Part shown: positions 41,062 through 50,273 of the stretch, in pieces
Position numbering within the stretch: position 1 is the stretch's first letter
Layout of the letters: every line of letters starts with the position of its first letter
The notes under the pieces: model-generated
Told to the model about the DNA's origin: nothing
What the model saw: only the letters and a program-made list of their open reading frames with translations
The model's database searches: none
Made by a program: the position numbers and the translations under genes
Source: RGIG9041 sp045541455
GTDB taxonomy: Bacteria; Bacillota; Clostridia; Oscillospirales; QAKW01
Direction of reading: 5' to 3'
DNA length: 64,000 bases
NCBI GenBank assembly: GCA_045541455.1
Contig: JAZQJA010000046.1
Location: forward strand, 1 to 64,000

Positions 41062-42852
41062 TTACTTAATTGTATCATAAGTGATAAGTTTCATTGAGTT
41101 TATAAATTCTTTACCGGATTCGTCCAGTGTTATTCCAAGACGCACATTATAATAAGGAAATTTCAAAAAGTTATCGGCAAGGTAATTCATATACGGTGTC
41201 ATGCCTGTATTTGTGGCGCGTGCCAAAAGTGAGAGCATATAGTAAGTTGAAACATCAGTATTATTTTCAAGCACACCGTAATCACTAAGATAATTTGAAT
41301 AAATAACAAAAGGTGTACTGAAAAGATACGCCTGCTCTGTACTATCATAAGGATACGAAACGTTGCCGGCCTGTTTATATGCCGCCTGATTTGAACCCAG
41401 CGTTGGAAGGTGGTCGCCGAAAAACAACAGCACAGTTGGTTTTTCACGGCTATCGATATAATCAACAAGTTTTTTAAGCGAAAGGTCGGCATAATACACA
41501 CCTTGAGTGTAGGTAGTAACCGAGTCAAGCACATCGCTTTCAAGTGATGGATTTTGCACATCTATTACAATATCTTCCGGATTGGACTTTTTATAAGCCT
41601 GATGGTTTTCCATTGTAATTCCAAATATAAAATTGGGTTTATCAGTATTTTTTTCTAACGTGTCAATCACAACATCCATAAACGTATCATCTGTGATATA
41701 ACCGCGTCTGCCGGTCCATTCATAGTTTTGATAGATTTCTTTTTCGGAAATAAATTCGTCAAAACCAAGGAATGGATAAGCTGTGTTTCGCATATAGAAT
41801 TTATCGTCATAAGTGTGTATTGCTGTTGTTTTATAGCCTTGTGATTTATAGTTTGACACATACGACGGTATTTCTTTCTTTATATAAAGATACGGGCTTG
41901 TGCCATTTATAAGGTAATCAACGGTTAAACCTGTAAGCATTTCAAACTCTGTACGTACTGTACCGCCGCCCAAAGCGGTTGTATACAATTTGCCACTAAC
42001 GGCATTGTCATTTGAAATTATTTTATCATAGTTTTTTAGCGGATTTTGTGAAAATGTTGTGCCGTTTAAATTCCTTACATCCCAAAAAGCCTCAGACAAA
42101 ACTACAATCACATCAGGTGACTGTGTTGCTTTTGTTTCGCTGTAGTTTTCAAGAATATCCGTAATTGCCTGTGCACTGTAACCTTCGGGAGCTGACACCT
42201 TTAACGCAAAGCAATTAATTGTAAAAGCATTAGTAAAACCATTGGCACGATAGTTTGATGACTGCAAAATACTGTCGTTAAAGGACATGCCAAACTTCAA
42301 AAACACTTTTTCTGTCGTCTTTGGGTTATTAAAAAATATAATTACAGGTAAAATCAAAGCAATTATCAGCGGTAAAGCTATTTTATAGCTTATATTTATC
42401 TTGGTATTTACAAAAGCAAAATAAACACACATTAAAATCATTAAGGAAAGCCATAACCAAAAAAACGGAGGAATATCAAAACGGGCAAAACTTACAAGTT
42501 CGGACATATTTCCCATCATTGTGACATCCCATGGGAAGAAATAATCGCCATTCACGGACAGTTTTACACAGTTTACAAGTCCCATAATTACTGTAAGTGC
42601 ACCTAAAGTTACAGCATATATCCACAGTTTACGGACAAGCAGCAATATTATCGCCGATAAAACACTAAAAACAATTAAGGCAAAAAACATTTTTCCTATG
42701 CCCTTACCCCATGTGTAAAAAATACCGCCGAGTTCACGGTAATTTAAATATTCAACAGTATACAGACATAAAAACATATAAACAGGCAGCAGAAAAAAAC
42801 TGAGTGTCCGACACCATTTTGTCTGTTGAATTTTTGACACAAATTGTTTCAT
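41062..42852 (-). CDS. LTA synthase-like sulfatase, paralogue 1
   Basis: This 596-aa protein is closely related to the next gene over its whole length; it shares the membrane motif NGDYFFPWDV and the block around LTGLTVDYLINGTSPYLYI. The nucleophile segment is LGGGTVRTEFEMLTG, and metal sites are PDVIVVLSEAF and FFGDHLPTLG. It is the first gene of the tandem pair and probably arose with it by duplication. The start has AAAGGATT upstream. Confidence 0.88.
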   Translation of the reverse strand: MKQFVSKIQQTKWCRTLSFFLLPVYMFLCLYTVEYLNYRELGGIFYTWGKGIGKMFFALIVFSVLSAIILLLVRKLWIYAVTLGALTVIMGLVNCVKLSVNGDYFFPWDVTMMGNMSELVSFARFDIPPFFWLWLSLMILMCVYFAFVNTKINISYKIALPLIIALILPVIIFFNNPKTTEKVFLKFGMSFNDSILQSSNYRANGFTNAFTINCFALKVSAPEGYSAQAITDILENYSETKATQSPDVIVVLSEAFWDVRNLNGTTFSQNPLKNYDKIISNDNAVSGKLYTTALGGGTVRTEFEMLTGLTVDYLINGTSPYLYIKKEIPSYVSNYKSQGYKTTAIHTYDDKFYMRNTAYPFLGFDEFISEKEIYQNYEWTGRRGYITDDTFMDVVIDTLEKNTDKPNFIFGITMENHQAYKKSNPEDIVIDVQNPSLESDVLDSVTTYTQGVYYADLSLKKLVDYIDSREKPTVLLFFGDHLPTLGSNQAAYKQAGNVSYPYDSTEQAYLFSTPFVIYSNYLSDYGVLENNTDVSTYYMLSLLARATNTGMTPYMNYLADNFLKFPYYNVRLGITLDESGKEFINSMKLITYDTIK

Positions 42853-42919
42853 ATAATAATCCTTTCATAACTTTCCACTTTATATTTTAACACAAAATAG
42901 CAAAAAGTAAACCTTATTA

Positions 42920-42963
42920 GATATAAAAAGACAAAGAGAGGACTATAAAAAGCCCTCTCTTAA
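42920..42963 (-). terminator. pnp terminator
   Basis: AAGAGAGG and CCTCTCTT pair (42934-42941 with 42954-42961) around a 12-base loop. On the minus strand the stem is followed by TGTCTTTTT. Confidence 0.75.
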
Positions 42964-42978
42964 AATGCAAAACAACTA

Positions 42979-45099
42979 TTATTCTTCTGTTGCACCGCTT
43001 TGCATATCAAGCAAAGCATCTTTTCTGGAAAGATTGTATCTTCCCTTTTCATCGATTTCCATAAACTTAACGTAAATTTCATCGCCTTCTGACAGTAAAT
43101 CCTCTACCTTTTCAACACGCTTTGTATCAAGTTTTGAAATGTGCACAAGACCTTCTTTTCCGGGTGCAAACTCAACAAAAGCACCAAAAGCCATAAGTTT
43201 TACAACTTTTGCCCTATAGATAGCACCAACCTCCGGTTCGAACACTATACCCTTGATGATTTCAAGCGCTTTATCTGCAGCAGCCTTTTCTGTAGCCGAG
43301 ATAAATACAGAACCGTCGTCTTCAATATCAATTTTAGCACCGGTATCGGCAACTATTTTCTGTATAACTTTACCGCCGCTTCCGATTACATCACGGATTT
43401 TATCGGGATGAATTTTGTGAGTAATTACCTTTGGTGCAAACTCCTTGACATCTTCACGGGGTTCGGCAATTGCCTTTAACATAACATTGTCAATAATGTG
43501 ATATCTTGCAATCCTTGTCTTTTCAATTGCTTCTTTAATAATTTCTGCGGTAAGACCGTCAACTTTAATATCCATCTGGATTGCAGTAATACCTTTTTTA
43601 GTACCTGCAACCTTAAAGTCCATATCGCCGAAAAAGTCTTCTATACCCTGAATGTCAACCATTGTCATAAACGAACCGTCATCACGGGTGATAAGACCGC
43701 ATGAAATACCTGCAACGGGAGCCTTAATCGGAACACCTGCGTCCATAAGTGCAAGAGTTGAACCGCAAATTGAACCCTGCGAGGTTGAACCGTTTGATGT
43801 AAGAACATCGGATACAAGACGGATTGTATACGGGAACTCTTCAACCGACGGAATAACCGGCTCTAACGCACGTTCTGCCAAAGCACCGTGACCGATTTCA
43901 CGTCTGCCGGGGCTTCTTGAAGGCTTTGCATCGCCAACAGTAAAGCCGGGCATATTGTAGTGGTGCATATATCTCTTTGACTCAACTTCTTTATCAAGTC
44001 CGTCAATAATCTGCTCGTCTGAAATCATACCGAGTGTTGCAACGGTTAAAACCTGTGTTTTACCCCTTGCAAACATACCGCAACCGTGAACACGGGGAAG
44101 AAGACCAACCTCTGCATGTAGAGGACGAAGGTCGTTTATTCCTCTGCCGTCAACACGTTTGCCCTCTTCTGAAAGCCAAGTGCGTACAATGAATTTTTGG
44201 AGTTTATAAAGACACTCATCAATCATTCCGATGCGTTCTTCATTTTGGGCATCAAACTGTGCATGTACTTTATCATATACATTATTTATATCTGCATCGC
44301 GCTGCTCTTTATCATTTGAATCAAGTGCAGCTTTCATATCGTCAATAGCAAACTCTTTAATGCTGTCAAAAAGGTCATGGTCAACATCACATGACTCAAA
44401 AGTAAATTTCTCTTTACCGATTTCGCTGACAATTCCATTTATAAACTCAACGATTTTTTGGTTTTCTTTATGGCCTTCCATAATGCCGTTAAACATAACG
44501 TCATCGTTTACCTCTTTAGCACCCGCCTCAATCATTGTTACTTTTTGAGCGGTTGAAGCAACAGTTACAGCCATTTCTGATTTTTCACGTTGTTGTTCGG
44601 TTGGGTTAAAAAGGTATTCACCGTCAGCGTAGCCCACCGAGATACCGCTTATAGGGCCGTTAAAGGGAATGTCGGAAATAGAAAGTGCAATTGATGCACC
44701 AAGCATACCCACTATTTCAGGAATGTTGTCATGGTCAACCGACATAACAGTAATATTAACATTAACATCGTTTCGCATATCCTTGGGGAAAAGCGGACGG
44801 ATTGAACGGTCGATAACTCTTGAACTGAGTATAGCCTTTTCACTCGGTCTGCCCTCACGGCGTAAAAAGCTGCCTGGAATTCTGCCTACTGCATACATTC
44901 TTTCCTCAAAGTCAACTGAAAGCGGAAAGAAGTCGATGCCGTCACGCGGTTTTTTTGATGCGGTAGCAGTTGCCAAAACAACTGTATCACCGTAGCGAAC
45001 AAGTGCCGAGCCGTTTGCAAGTTCTGCAAACTTACCGGTTTCAACTGTAAGTTTACGGCCTGCAATTTCTGTTTCAAAAATTCTGTGATTTTCGTACAT
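42979..45099 (-). CDS. pnp: Polynucleotide phosphorylase
   Basis: This 706-aa 3'-5' exoribonuclease degrades RNA phosphorolytically. Two RNase PH domains (GRREGRPSEKAIL, then PSRSPGRREIGHGALAERAL) flank a helical domain. A KH domain (IRDVIGSGGKVIQKI) and an S1 domain (GAIYRAKVVKLMAFGAFVEF) follow. I start it at the ATG at 45099 with AGGAGGTAC upstream rather than sixteen codons earlier. It lies downstream of rpsO, the order conserved in most bacteria. Confidence 0.98.
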   Translation of the reverse strand: MYENHRIFETEIAGRKLTVETGKFAELANGSALVRYGDTVVLATATASKKPRDGIDFFPLSVDFEERMYAVGRIPGSFLRREGRPSEKAILSSRVIDRSIRPLFPKDMRNDVNVNITVMSVDHDNIPEIVGMLGASIALSISDIPFNGPISGISVGYADGEYLFNPTEQQREKSEMAVTVASTAQKVTMIEAGAKEVNDDVMFNGIMEGHKENQKIVEFINGIVSEIGKEKFTFESCDVDHDLFDSIKEFAIDDMKAALDSNDKEQRDADINNVYDKVHAQFDAQNEERIGMIDECLYKLQKFIVRTWLSEEGKRVDGRGINDLRPLHAEVGLLPRVHGCGMFARGKTQVLTVATLGMISDEQIIDGLDKEVESKRYMHHYNMPGFTVGDAKPSRSPGRREIGHGALAERALEPVIPSVEEFPYTIRLVSDVLTSNGSTSQGSICGSTLALMDAGVPIKAPVAGISCGLITRDDGSFMTMVDIQGIEDFFGDMDFKVAGTKKGITAIQMDIKVDGLTAEIIKEAIEKTRIARYHIIDNVMLKAIAEPREDVKEFAPKVITHKIHPDKIRDVIGSGGKVIQKIVADTGAKIDIEDDGSVFISATEKAAADKALEIIKGIVFEPEVGAIYRAKVVKLMAFGAFVEFAPGKEGLVHISKLDTKRVEKVEDLLSEGDEIYVKFMEIDEKGRYNLSRKDALLDMQSGATEE

Positions 45100-45227
45100 A
45101 ATGTACCTCCTTTTAATTTTAGGAGCGGCCCGCTGTTTAACACTCAAAAAACGGTTTTAATAACAAACCGGCATTTGACTGCTAAACTGCGTTTTTCCGC
45201 ACCTATTGTGTTTTAAAAAATGGCTAA

Positions 45228-45255
45228 AGGCGGAATTTAATAAAAAATCCCGCCT
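45228..45255 (-). other. rpsO-pnp intergenic hairpin
   Basis: AGGCGGAATTT pairs with AAATCCCGCCT (one G-T pair) around a 6-base loop just after the rpsO stop. It may act as a weak terminator or as an RNase III-type processing site, as found between rpsO and pnp in other bacteria. The following 130 bases up to pnp hold no gene. Confidence 0.6.
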
Positions 45256-45263
45256 GTTTGCAA

Positions 45264-45530
45264 TTACTTTCTGATATTGAGCTTTTCGATGATAGCACGA
45301 TATCTTGTGATATCAGTTTTAATGAGGTAGTTTAAAAGATTACGTCTGTTACCAACCATTTTAAGCATACCGCGTCTTGAATGATGGTCATGCGGGTTCT
45401 TTTTAAGATGCTCGGTAAGTTCGTTAATTCTTGCAGTAAGAATAGCAATCTGTACCTCAGGCGAACCGGTATCGGTTTCATGAAGTCTGTTATCAGCAAT
45501 AACAGCTGTCTTTTTATCCTTTTTAATCAT
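45264..45530 (-). CDS. rpsO: 30S ribosomal protein S15
   Basis: This 88-aa S15 has the family features HETDTGSPEVQIAILTARI, HLKKNPHDHHSRRGML and the C-terminal GNRRNLLNYLIK. I start it at the ATG at 45530 with AAAGG ten bases upstream, which gives the usual length; the in-frame GTG at 45542 directly adjoins the AAAGG. A structured leader precedes it. Confidence 0.97.
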   Translation of the reverse strand: MIKKDKKTAVIADNRLHETDTGSPEVQIAILTARINELTEHLKKNPHDHHSRRGMLKMVGNRRNLLNYLIKTDITRYRAIIEKLNIRK

Positions 45531-45562
45531 TTCACTTTTCACCTTTCTTTAGATTTGTCCGG

Positions 45563-45607
45563 CTATGCTGAGTTAACCGACGGTGACCATCGTGATACCA
45601 AGCATAG
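45563..45607 (-). ncRNA. Structured rpsO leader, probable S15 autoregulation element
   Basis: On the minus strand CTATGCT and AGCATAG enclose an inner hairpin (GATGG, loop TCA, CCGTC). The closing stem starts within about ten bases of the predicted transcription start and ends 32 bases before the S15 start codon. S15 proteins of many phyla regulate their own mRNA through leaders of this kind; the match here is by position and structure, not by a model search. Confidence 0.6.
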
Positions 45608-45622
45608 TTAAACATCTTAGGT

Positions 45623-45651
45623 ATTATACAACAACTTTTTGATTTTGTAAA
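45623..45651 (-). promoter_or_regulatory. rpsO promoter
   Basis: On the minus strand TTTACA (45651-45646), 17 bases and TATAAT (45628-45623) place the transcription start near 45616. Confidence 0.8.
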
Positions 45652-45739
45652 CACTTTTTTTAATATTTTATGTAACTATCCTTGAAATATAAGCAAATAT
45701 AAATTAAAATATGTATAAATAGTAAGAAAGAGTTATGAT

Positions 45740-46363
45740 ATGGAAAACGGTTATAAAGTACCTTTAAAAAACGGAACTTGTGAATTTGTTGAGAAAAAAA
45801 GCAGGTTTATTTCTTACCTTGCTTATGTAGAAAACGAAGCCGAAGCTAAAGCGTTTATTGACAGCATTTGTTCAAAACATTCAGATGCAACGCACAACTG
45901 CGTTGCCTACCGCTTATACAACCCCCGAATTGAACGCTTTTCTGACGACGGCGAACCGGCAGGAACTGCAGGTATGCCTATGCTTGAAGTTTTAAAAAAA
46001 GAAGATATTTACAATGTATGCGTAGTTGTCACACGCTATTTCGGCGGCATACTGCTTGGCGGTGGCGGTCTTATACGTGCTTACAGCAAGGGCGTTTCGG
46101 ATATATTGTCAAAAGTATCTTTCGCAACACGGCTTGCAAGTGTTACACTGTCACTTAAGTTTTCTTACAACAAGTTTTCAAAAGTACAAAAACTGCTTGA
46201 AAACACAGTGCATTGTAATTTATCGACGGAGTTTGCAGAAAATATTAATATGACCGTTACTGTTACAAAAGACCAAAAGTTTAAGTTTTGCGATAATGTA
46301 CGTGACCTTCTTTACGGTGAAGTAGAAATTACGGAAATTAAAAGCGGTTTTGACAGTTTTTAA
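45740..46363 (+). CDS. yigZ: YigZ/IMPACT family protein
   Basis: This 207-aa protein has the UPF0029 N-terminal domain (CEFVEKKSRFISYLAYVENE, NCVAYRLYNPRIERFSDDGE, TRYFGGILLGGGGLIRAY) and a C-terminal DUF1949 domain. The human relative IMPACT affects translation control; the bacterial role is unclear. It is a single gene on the plus strand, 200 bases from rpsO. Confidence 0.93.
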   Translation: MENGYKVPLKNGTCEFVEKKSRFISYLAYVENEAEAKAFIDSICSKHSDATHNCVAYRLYNPRIERFSDDGEPAGTAGMPMLEVLKKEDIYNVCVVVTRYFGGILLGGGGLIRAYSKGVSDILSKVSFATRLASVTLSLKFSYNKFSKVQKLLENTVHCNLSTEFAENINMTVTVTKDQKFKFCDNVRDLLYGEVEITEIKSGFDSF

Positions 46364-46454
46364 ATAAATTAAAAAGGTTTGTTTACATTTTATTAACCCT
46401 TATGTCCAACATTGCTGTTATACTATACTTGAATTCAGACACGGAGGAAGAGTT

Positions 46455-47144
46455 ATGAGTAAAATCCTTATTATTGACGACGAACAAAATATTTGCGATT
46501 TGCTTAATTTGTATCTTATAAAAGAAGGCTATGAAACGGTTACAGCAAACGACGGTGAAGAGGCTGTAAAAAAATTCAAAGAAAGCCAGTTTGACCTTGT
46601 ACTGCTTGATATAATGTTGCCTAAAAAAGACGGCTGGGAGGTTTGCAAAGAAATAAGAAAAACCTCAAATGTACCGATTATTATGCTCTCGGCAAAAGGT
46701 GAAACTTTTGACAAAGTGTTGGGATTGGAACTTGGGGCAGACGACTATGTCACAAAACCGTTTGACAGCAAAGAACTTGTGGCACGCATTAAAAGTGTTA
46801 TTCGCCGTACAAAAGACAGCGGCGAACCTTTGGCAGAGGATATGCAAGAAGTTGAGTACGAGAATTTGTATGTATCACTTACAAATTACAAACTTCGGGT
46901 AAAGGGTGAAGACGTGGACGCACCACCTAAAGAAATAGAACTTCTTTATCATCTTGCCAAAAATCCAAACAGAGTTTACACACGCGACCAACTTTTAGAC
47001 GAGATTTGGGGCTTTAAATACTTCGGCGATTCAAGAACAGTTGATGTGCACATTAAAAGAATTCGCGAAAAACTTGAAAATGTGTCAGAAAAATGGACTA
47101 TAAAAACTGTCTGGGGCGTTGGATATAAATTTGAAACAAGATAA
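46455..47144 (+). CDS. OmpR/PhoB-family response regulator
   Basis: This 229-aa protein has a receiver domain with the acidic pocket IIDDEQN, the phosphoacceptor Asp in LVLLDIMLPKKDG (residue 53) and Lys in DDYVTKPFDSKEL. A C-terminal winged helix follows, with RDQLLDEIWGFKYFGDSRTVDVHI. It resembles WalR/PhoP-type regulators. The start has GGAGGAAG upstream. The kinase gene begins three bases after its stop, and an HtrA protease gene follows, which suggests an envelope stress response. Confidence 0.96.
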   Translation: MSKILIIDDEQNICDLLNLYLIKEGYETVTANDGEEAVKKFKESQFDLVLLDIMLPKKDGWEVCKEIRKTSNVPIIMLSAKGETFDKVLGLELGADDYVTKPFDSKELVARIKSVIRRTKDSGEPLAEDMQEVEYENLYVSLTNYKLRVKGEDVDAPPKEIELLYHLAKNPNRVYTRDQLLDEIWGFKYFGDSRTVDVHIKRIREKLENVSEKWTIKTVWGVGYKFETR

Positions 47145-47147
47145 AAT

Positions 47148-48578
47148 ATGCATAGACGAATTTTTATTAAATATTACAGTATTTGTGCGCTTATAATAAC
47201 ATTAACAGTAGCTATGCTCGGTTGTGTAACAAGTACCGTTTTAGCGGTTAAAACGGTAAACGACCAAAACGAGCTTATGGAGCGTGCTGCCAACAAAATG
47301 GCAAAAAGTATTGCAAGAATGCCTAAAAATTATCATATTATTGCCGGCAATATTTTAGACGACTCAATATCAGCAATCAAAGAAACTGCAAATGCCGATA
47401 TTTTGATTTTTGATGAGCAGGGCAGACTTGATTTGACAACTCTTGCTCTCGACTCGTTAAAAGAAATCGCTTTGCCCAGCAATAATGTTGTGCAAGACGT
47501 ACTTGAAGGCAATGTATACCGTGCGGCAAATTCATACGGTACTATACGAAAAAGTGTAGGTTATACAATAGGTGTACCTGTGGTATCCGGTGACAACAGC
47601 ATTAGTGGTGCAATATTTATGACAACCGATAAGTTTAATATACAAACGGTTATTTTAAGTACACTATTAATTTTTACAATGTGCGGAACACTGGTATTGT
47701 TAATCGCATTTGTAGTATTATTTATTTTTACAAAACGGATTACTAAACCTATTTATCAAATGAGTAACATTGCAAGTTGTTATGCAAAGGGAGACTTTTC
47801 AAAACGGCTTGATGTTGAAAAAAGTCACGAATATGCGCCTTTGGCACTGGCATTTAATTCTATGGCTGACGGTATTGACAATTTAGAGCAAATGCGGCGC
47901 GGGTTTGTGGCTGATGTGTCACACGAACTGCGCACACCAATGACTACCATAACGGGATTTATTGACGGTATGCTCGACGGCACTATCCCTCCTGAATATT
48001 ATGAGAAATATTTAAAAATAGTATCAGAAGAAGTTCACCGTGTTTCGCGTATGGTGTCAACGTTTCTTGATGTTGCAAGAATTCAGTCGGGCCAGATGAC
48101 CTATGTAAAAAAACCTTTTGACATTATAGAAACTGCAGGTAAAGCGCTATTTGCTTTTGAGGACAGGATTAACCAAAAAGAAATTAATCTTAAAGTCAAT
48201 TTTGCAGATGACAGCATTATTGTAAATGCTGATGCTGACGCTATATATAGAGTTATATATAATCTTTTAGACAATGCTGTTAAATTCACTAAGCAAAACG
48301 GTGAAATTTTTATTGGCATAATGCAAGACGGTGCAAAGGCAAAGATTTTAATACGAAATACGGGCAGCGGAATTTCAAAAGAAGATGCTGCACATATTTT
48401 TGAAAGGTTTTATAAGGCTGACAAAAGCCGGTCGGACAATAAAAAAGGGACGGGTATAGGACTATACCTTGTCAAAAATATAATTAAAGACCACGGCGAA
48501 GATATTATACTTACATCAAAAGAAGGCGAGTTTGCTCAGTTTATGTTCACTCTGCCTTTATCTAACAAAATTAATTAG
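47148..48578 (+). CDS. Membrane sensor histidine kinase
   Basis: This 476-aa protein has two membrane helices (about residues 10-32 and 165-190) with an extracellular sensing region between them. A HAMP domain follows, then the H-box FVADVSHELRTPMTTI (His near residue 260) and the ATPase motifs NLLDNAVKFT, IFERFYKADKSRS and GTGIGLYLVKNI. It has no ribosome binding site and is coupled to the response regulator three bases upstream. The signal is unknown. Confidence 0.95.
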   Translation: MHRRIFIKYYSICALIITLTVAMLGCVTSTVLAVKTVNDQNELMERAANKMAKSIARMPKNYHIIAGNILDDSISAIKETANADILIFDEQGRLDLTTLALDSLKEIALPSNNVVQDVLEGNVYRAANSYGTIRKSVGYTIGVPVVSGDNSISGAIFMTTDKFNIQTVILSTLLIFTMCGTLVLLIAFVVLFIFTKRITKPIYQMSNIASCYAKGDFSKRLDVEKSHEYAPLALAFNSMADGIDNLEQMRRGFVADVSHELRTPMTTITGFIDGMLDGTIPPEYYEKYLKIVSEEVHRVSRMVSTFLDVARIQSGQMTYVKKPFDIIETAGKALFAFEDRINQKEINLKVNFADDSIIVNADADAIYRVIYNLLDNAVKFTKQNGEIFIGIMQDGAKAKILIRNTGSGISKEDAAHIFERFYKADKSRSDNKKGTGIGLYLVKNIIKDHGEDIILTSKEGEFAQFMFTLPLSNKIN

Positions 48579-48592
48579 GAGCACAGTTATTT

Positions 48593-49861
48593 ATGGAACA
48601 GTACACACAAAATAACCAAAACAATTCAGAACAAAAAAAGCAGGAATATACTTGGCAAAATCCAAGCCCGTATACTAATGTTTACAATGGTTATACCCAA
48701 ACACCGCCGCCAAAAAAGGCAAAAAGAAAATTATCCGGTGTTGAAATCGCACTTATTATTGTGGCCTCAGTGGCGGTTGCGCTTCTAATTGCAGTTTGCG
48801 CACTAATAGCTGTTTACAGTATCAGCCCTGATACATTAAATAATGGCAGTGAAAACAGCAGTACTCAAACAGAAGTGACTGATGATGAAACAGATAAAAA
48901 CGAGGTAAATCTGCCTAATCTGCACACACAGACAGTGCCTGACGGTGATGCACTTTCTATACCTCAGATTTATTCAAAAGTTAAAGATTCTGTTGTAGGT
49001 ATTATTGTTACAGTAACAAACGGTGCACAAATAGGCCAAGGCTCAGGCACCGGTATAATTCTGAGCGAAGACGGATACATTTCTACAAACGCGCATGTTA
49101 TTGACGGTGCAACTACTATAAAGGTTGTACTGGCAAATGAAACTGAGTACACCGCTGAAATTATCGGCTCGGATTCTAAAACCGACCTTGCTGTGCTTAA
49201 AATTAATGCCAGCGGTCTTACACCTGCGGAATTTGGTGACAGCGATAAACTGTCAGTAGGTGAAACAGTTGTTGCAATTGGAAACCCTTACGGGCTTGAA
49301 CTTGCAGGCACCGTTACATCCGGCATTATATCGGCTGTAAACCGTCAGATTGCTATTGAAGGAACATATATGACTTTGATACAGACTGATGCTTCTATAA
49401 ACCCCGGTAATTCGGGTGGTCCGCTTGTTAATGTTTACGGACAGGTAATAGGGGTAACATCATCTAAAATTATTACTTCAGGTTATGAGGGCATTGGTTT
49501 TGCAATTCCAATATCGGGGGCTACACAGATTATTGAAGAACTTATTGCACACGGATACATTAAAAACAGACCGTATATTGGCATTATGGGAAGTGACCTT
49601 GACTCAAGCCAGGCACAAATTTACTCGATACCAAAGGGCGTTTATGTTCAGTATGTAGACCCTGAAAGTGATGCCTATACAAAGGGACTTAAATCGGGCG
49701 ATATAATTACTGCTATCGATGGTGTTGAAATAACCTCAATGGCAGAACTTGATGCACAAAAGAATAAAAGCAAACCCGGTGACACAGTAACATTAAAGGT
49801 ATTCAGAAACACAAAATACATTGATATTTCTATTGTTCTTTCAGAATCATCTGCAGATTAA
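48593..49861 (+). CDS. HtrA/DegP-like serine protease (S1C)
   Basis: This 422-aa membrane-anchored protease has a cytoplasmic Gln/Asn-rich N-terminus and one membrane helix (about residues 48-78). The protease domain has catalytic His in STNAHVIDGA, Asp in KTDLAVLKI and Ser in NPGNSGGPLVN. One C-terminal PDZ domain follows (GLKSGDIITAIDGVEI). It lies 14 bases after the kinase gene, so the three genes form an envelope quality-control operon, similar to other HtrA genes under two-component control. Confidence 0.95.
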   Translation: MEQYTQNNQNNSEQKKQEYTWQNPSPYTNVYNGYTQTPPPKKAKRKLSGVEIALIIVASVAVALLIAVCALIAVYSISPDTLNNGSENSSTQTEVTDDETDKNEVNLPNLHTQTVPDGDALSIPQIYSKVKDSVVGIIVTVTNGAQIGQGSGTGIILSEDGYISTNAHVIDGATTIKVVLANETEYTAEIIGSDSKTDLAVLKINASGLTPAEFGDSDKLSVGETVVAIGNPYGLELAGTVTSGIISAVNRQIAIEGTYMTLIQTDASINPGNSGGPLVNVYGQVIGVTSSKIITSGYEGIGFAIPISGATQIIEELIAHGYIKNRPYIGIMGSDLDSSQAQIYSIPKGVYVQYVDPESDAYTKGLKSGDIITAIDGVEITSMAELDAQKNKSKPGDTVTLKVFRNTKYIDISIVLSESSAD

Positions 49862-49865
49862 AAAA

Positions 49866-49898
49866 AGACTTGCAGTTTAAAACTGCAAGGCTTTTTTT
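49866..49898. terminator. Bidirectional terminator
   Basis: CTTGCAGTTT pairs with AACTGCAAG and is followed by CTTTTTTT on the plus strand and AGTCTTTTTT on the minus strand. It lies between the converging htrA-like and gerQ genes. Confidence 0.9.
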
Positions 49899-50262
49899 AC
49901 ACTCTTTTGAGTGTAGTGCGCGCTATTTGCGAACCGCCCGAATTTGGCAGAAATGAAACAAATTCTACTGAATAGAGATTGCAAACGGTGTAAACATCAG
50001 AGCGCGGTTCGTAAAGCACAATATAACTAAGTCCGACCATATACAAAATACCTTCTTTACGAACTATATTTGAATTCCCCACCAAAAAGTCTACTACAAT
50101 TTGTCTGCCGGTATTATCAGCCAGAATTTGCTGCATTGAACCTTGATATGTCGAATCTCCAAGCATATTATTTACAAGGTTTTGGTTTTGGGAATTAAAG
50201 TCATTTGAAGTACCGCCGTTACTGTCGGGTAAACGCTGTGACGGCATATCATTTGTCGGCAT
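49897..50262 (-). CDS. gerQ: Spore coat protein GerQ
   Basis: This 121-aa protein has a polar, Asn/Gln-rich N-terminus, as in GerQ. The conserved C-terminal domain runs from YQGSMQQILADNTGRQ through GILYMVGLSYIVLYEP to CNLYSVEFVSFLP. GerQ is a coat protein needed for CwlJ localisation. The gene lies eleven bases after cwlJ, matching that partnership. The start has AGGAGG upstream. Confidence 0.85.
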   Translation of the reverse strand: MPTNDMPSQRLPDSNGGTSNDFNSQNQNLVNNMLGDSTYQGSMQQILADNTGRQIVVDFLVGNSNIVRKEGILYMVGLSYIVLYEPRSDVYTVCNLYSVEFVSFLPNSGGSQIARTTLKRV

Positions 50263-50273
50263 AAAAAATCCTC

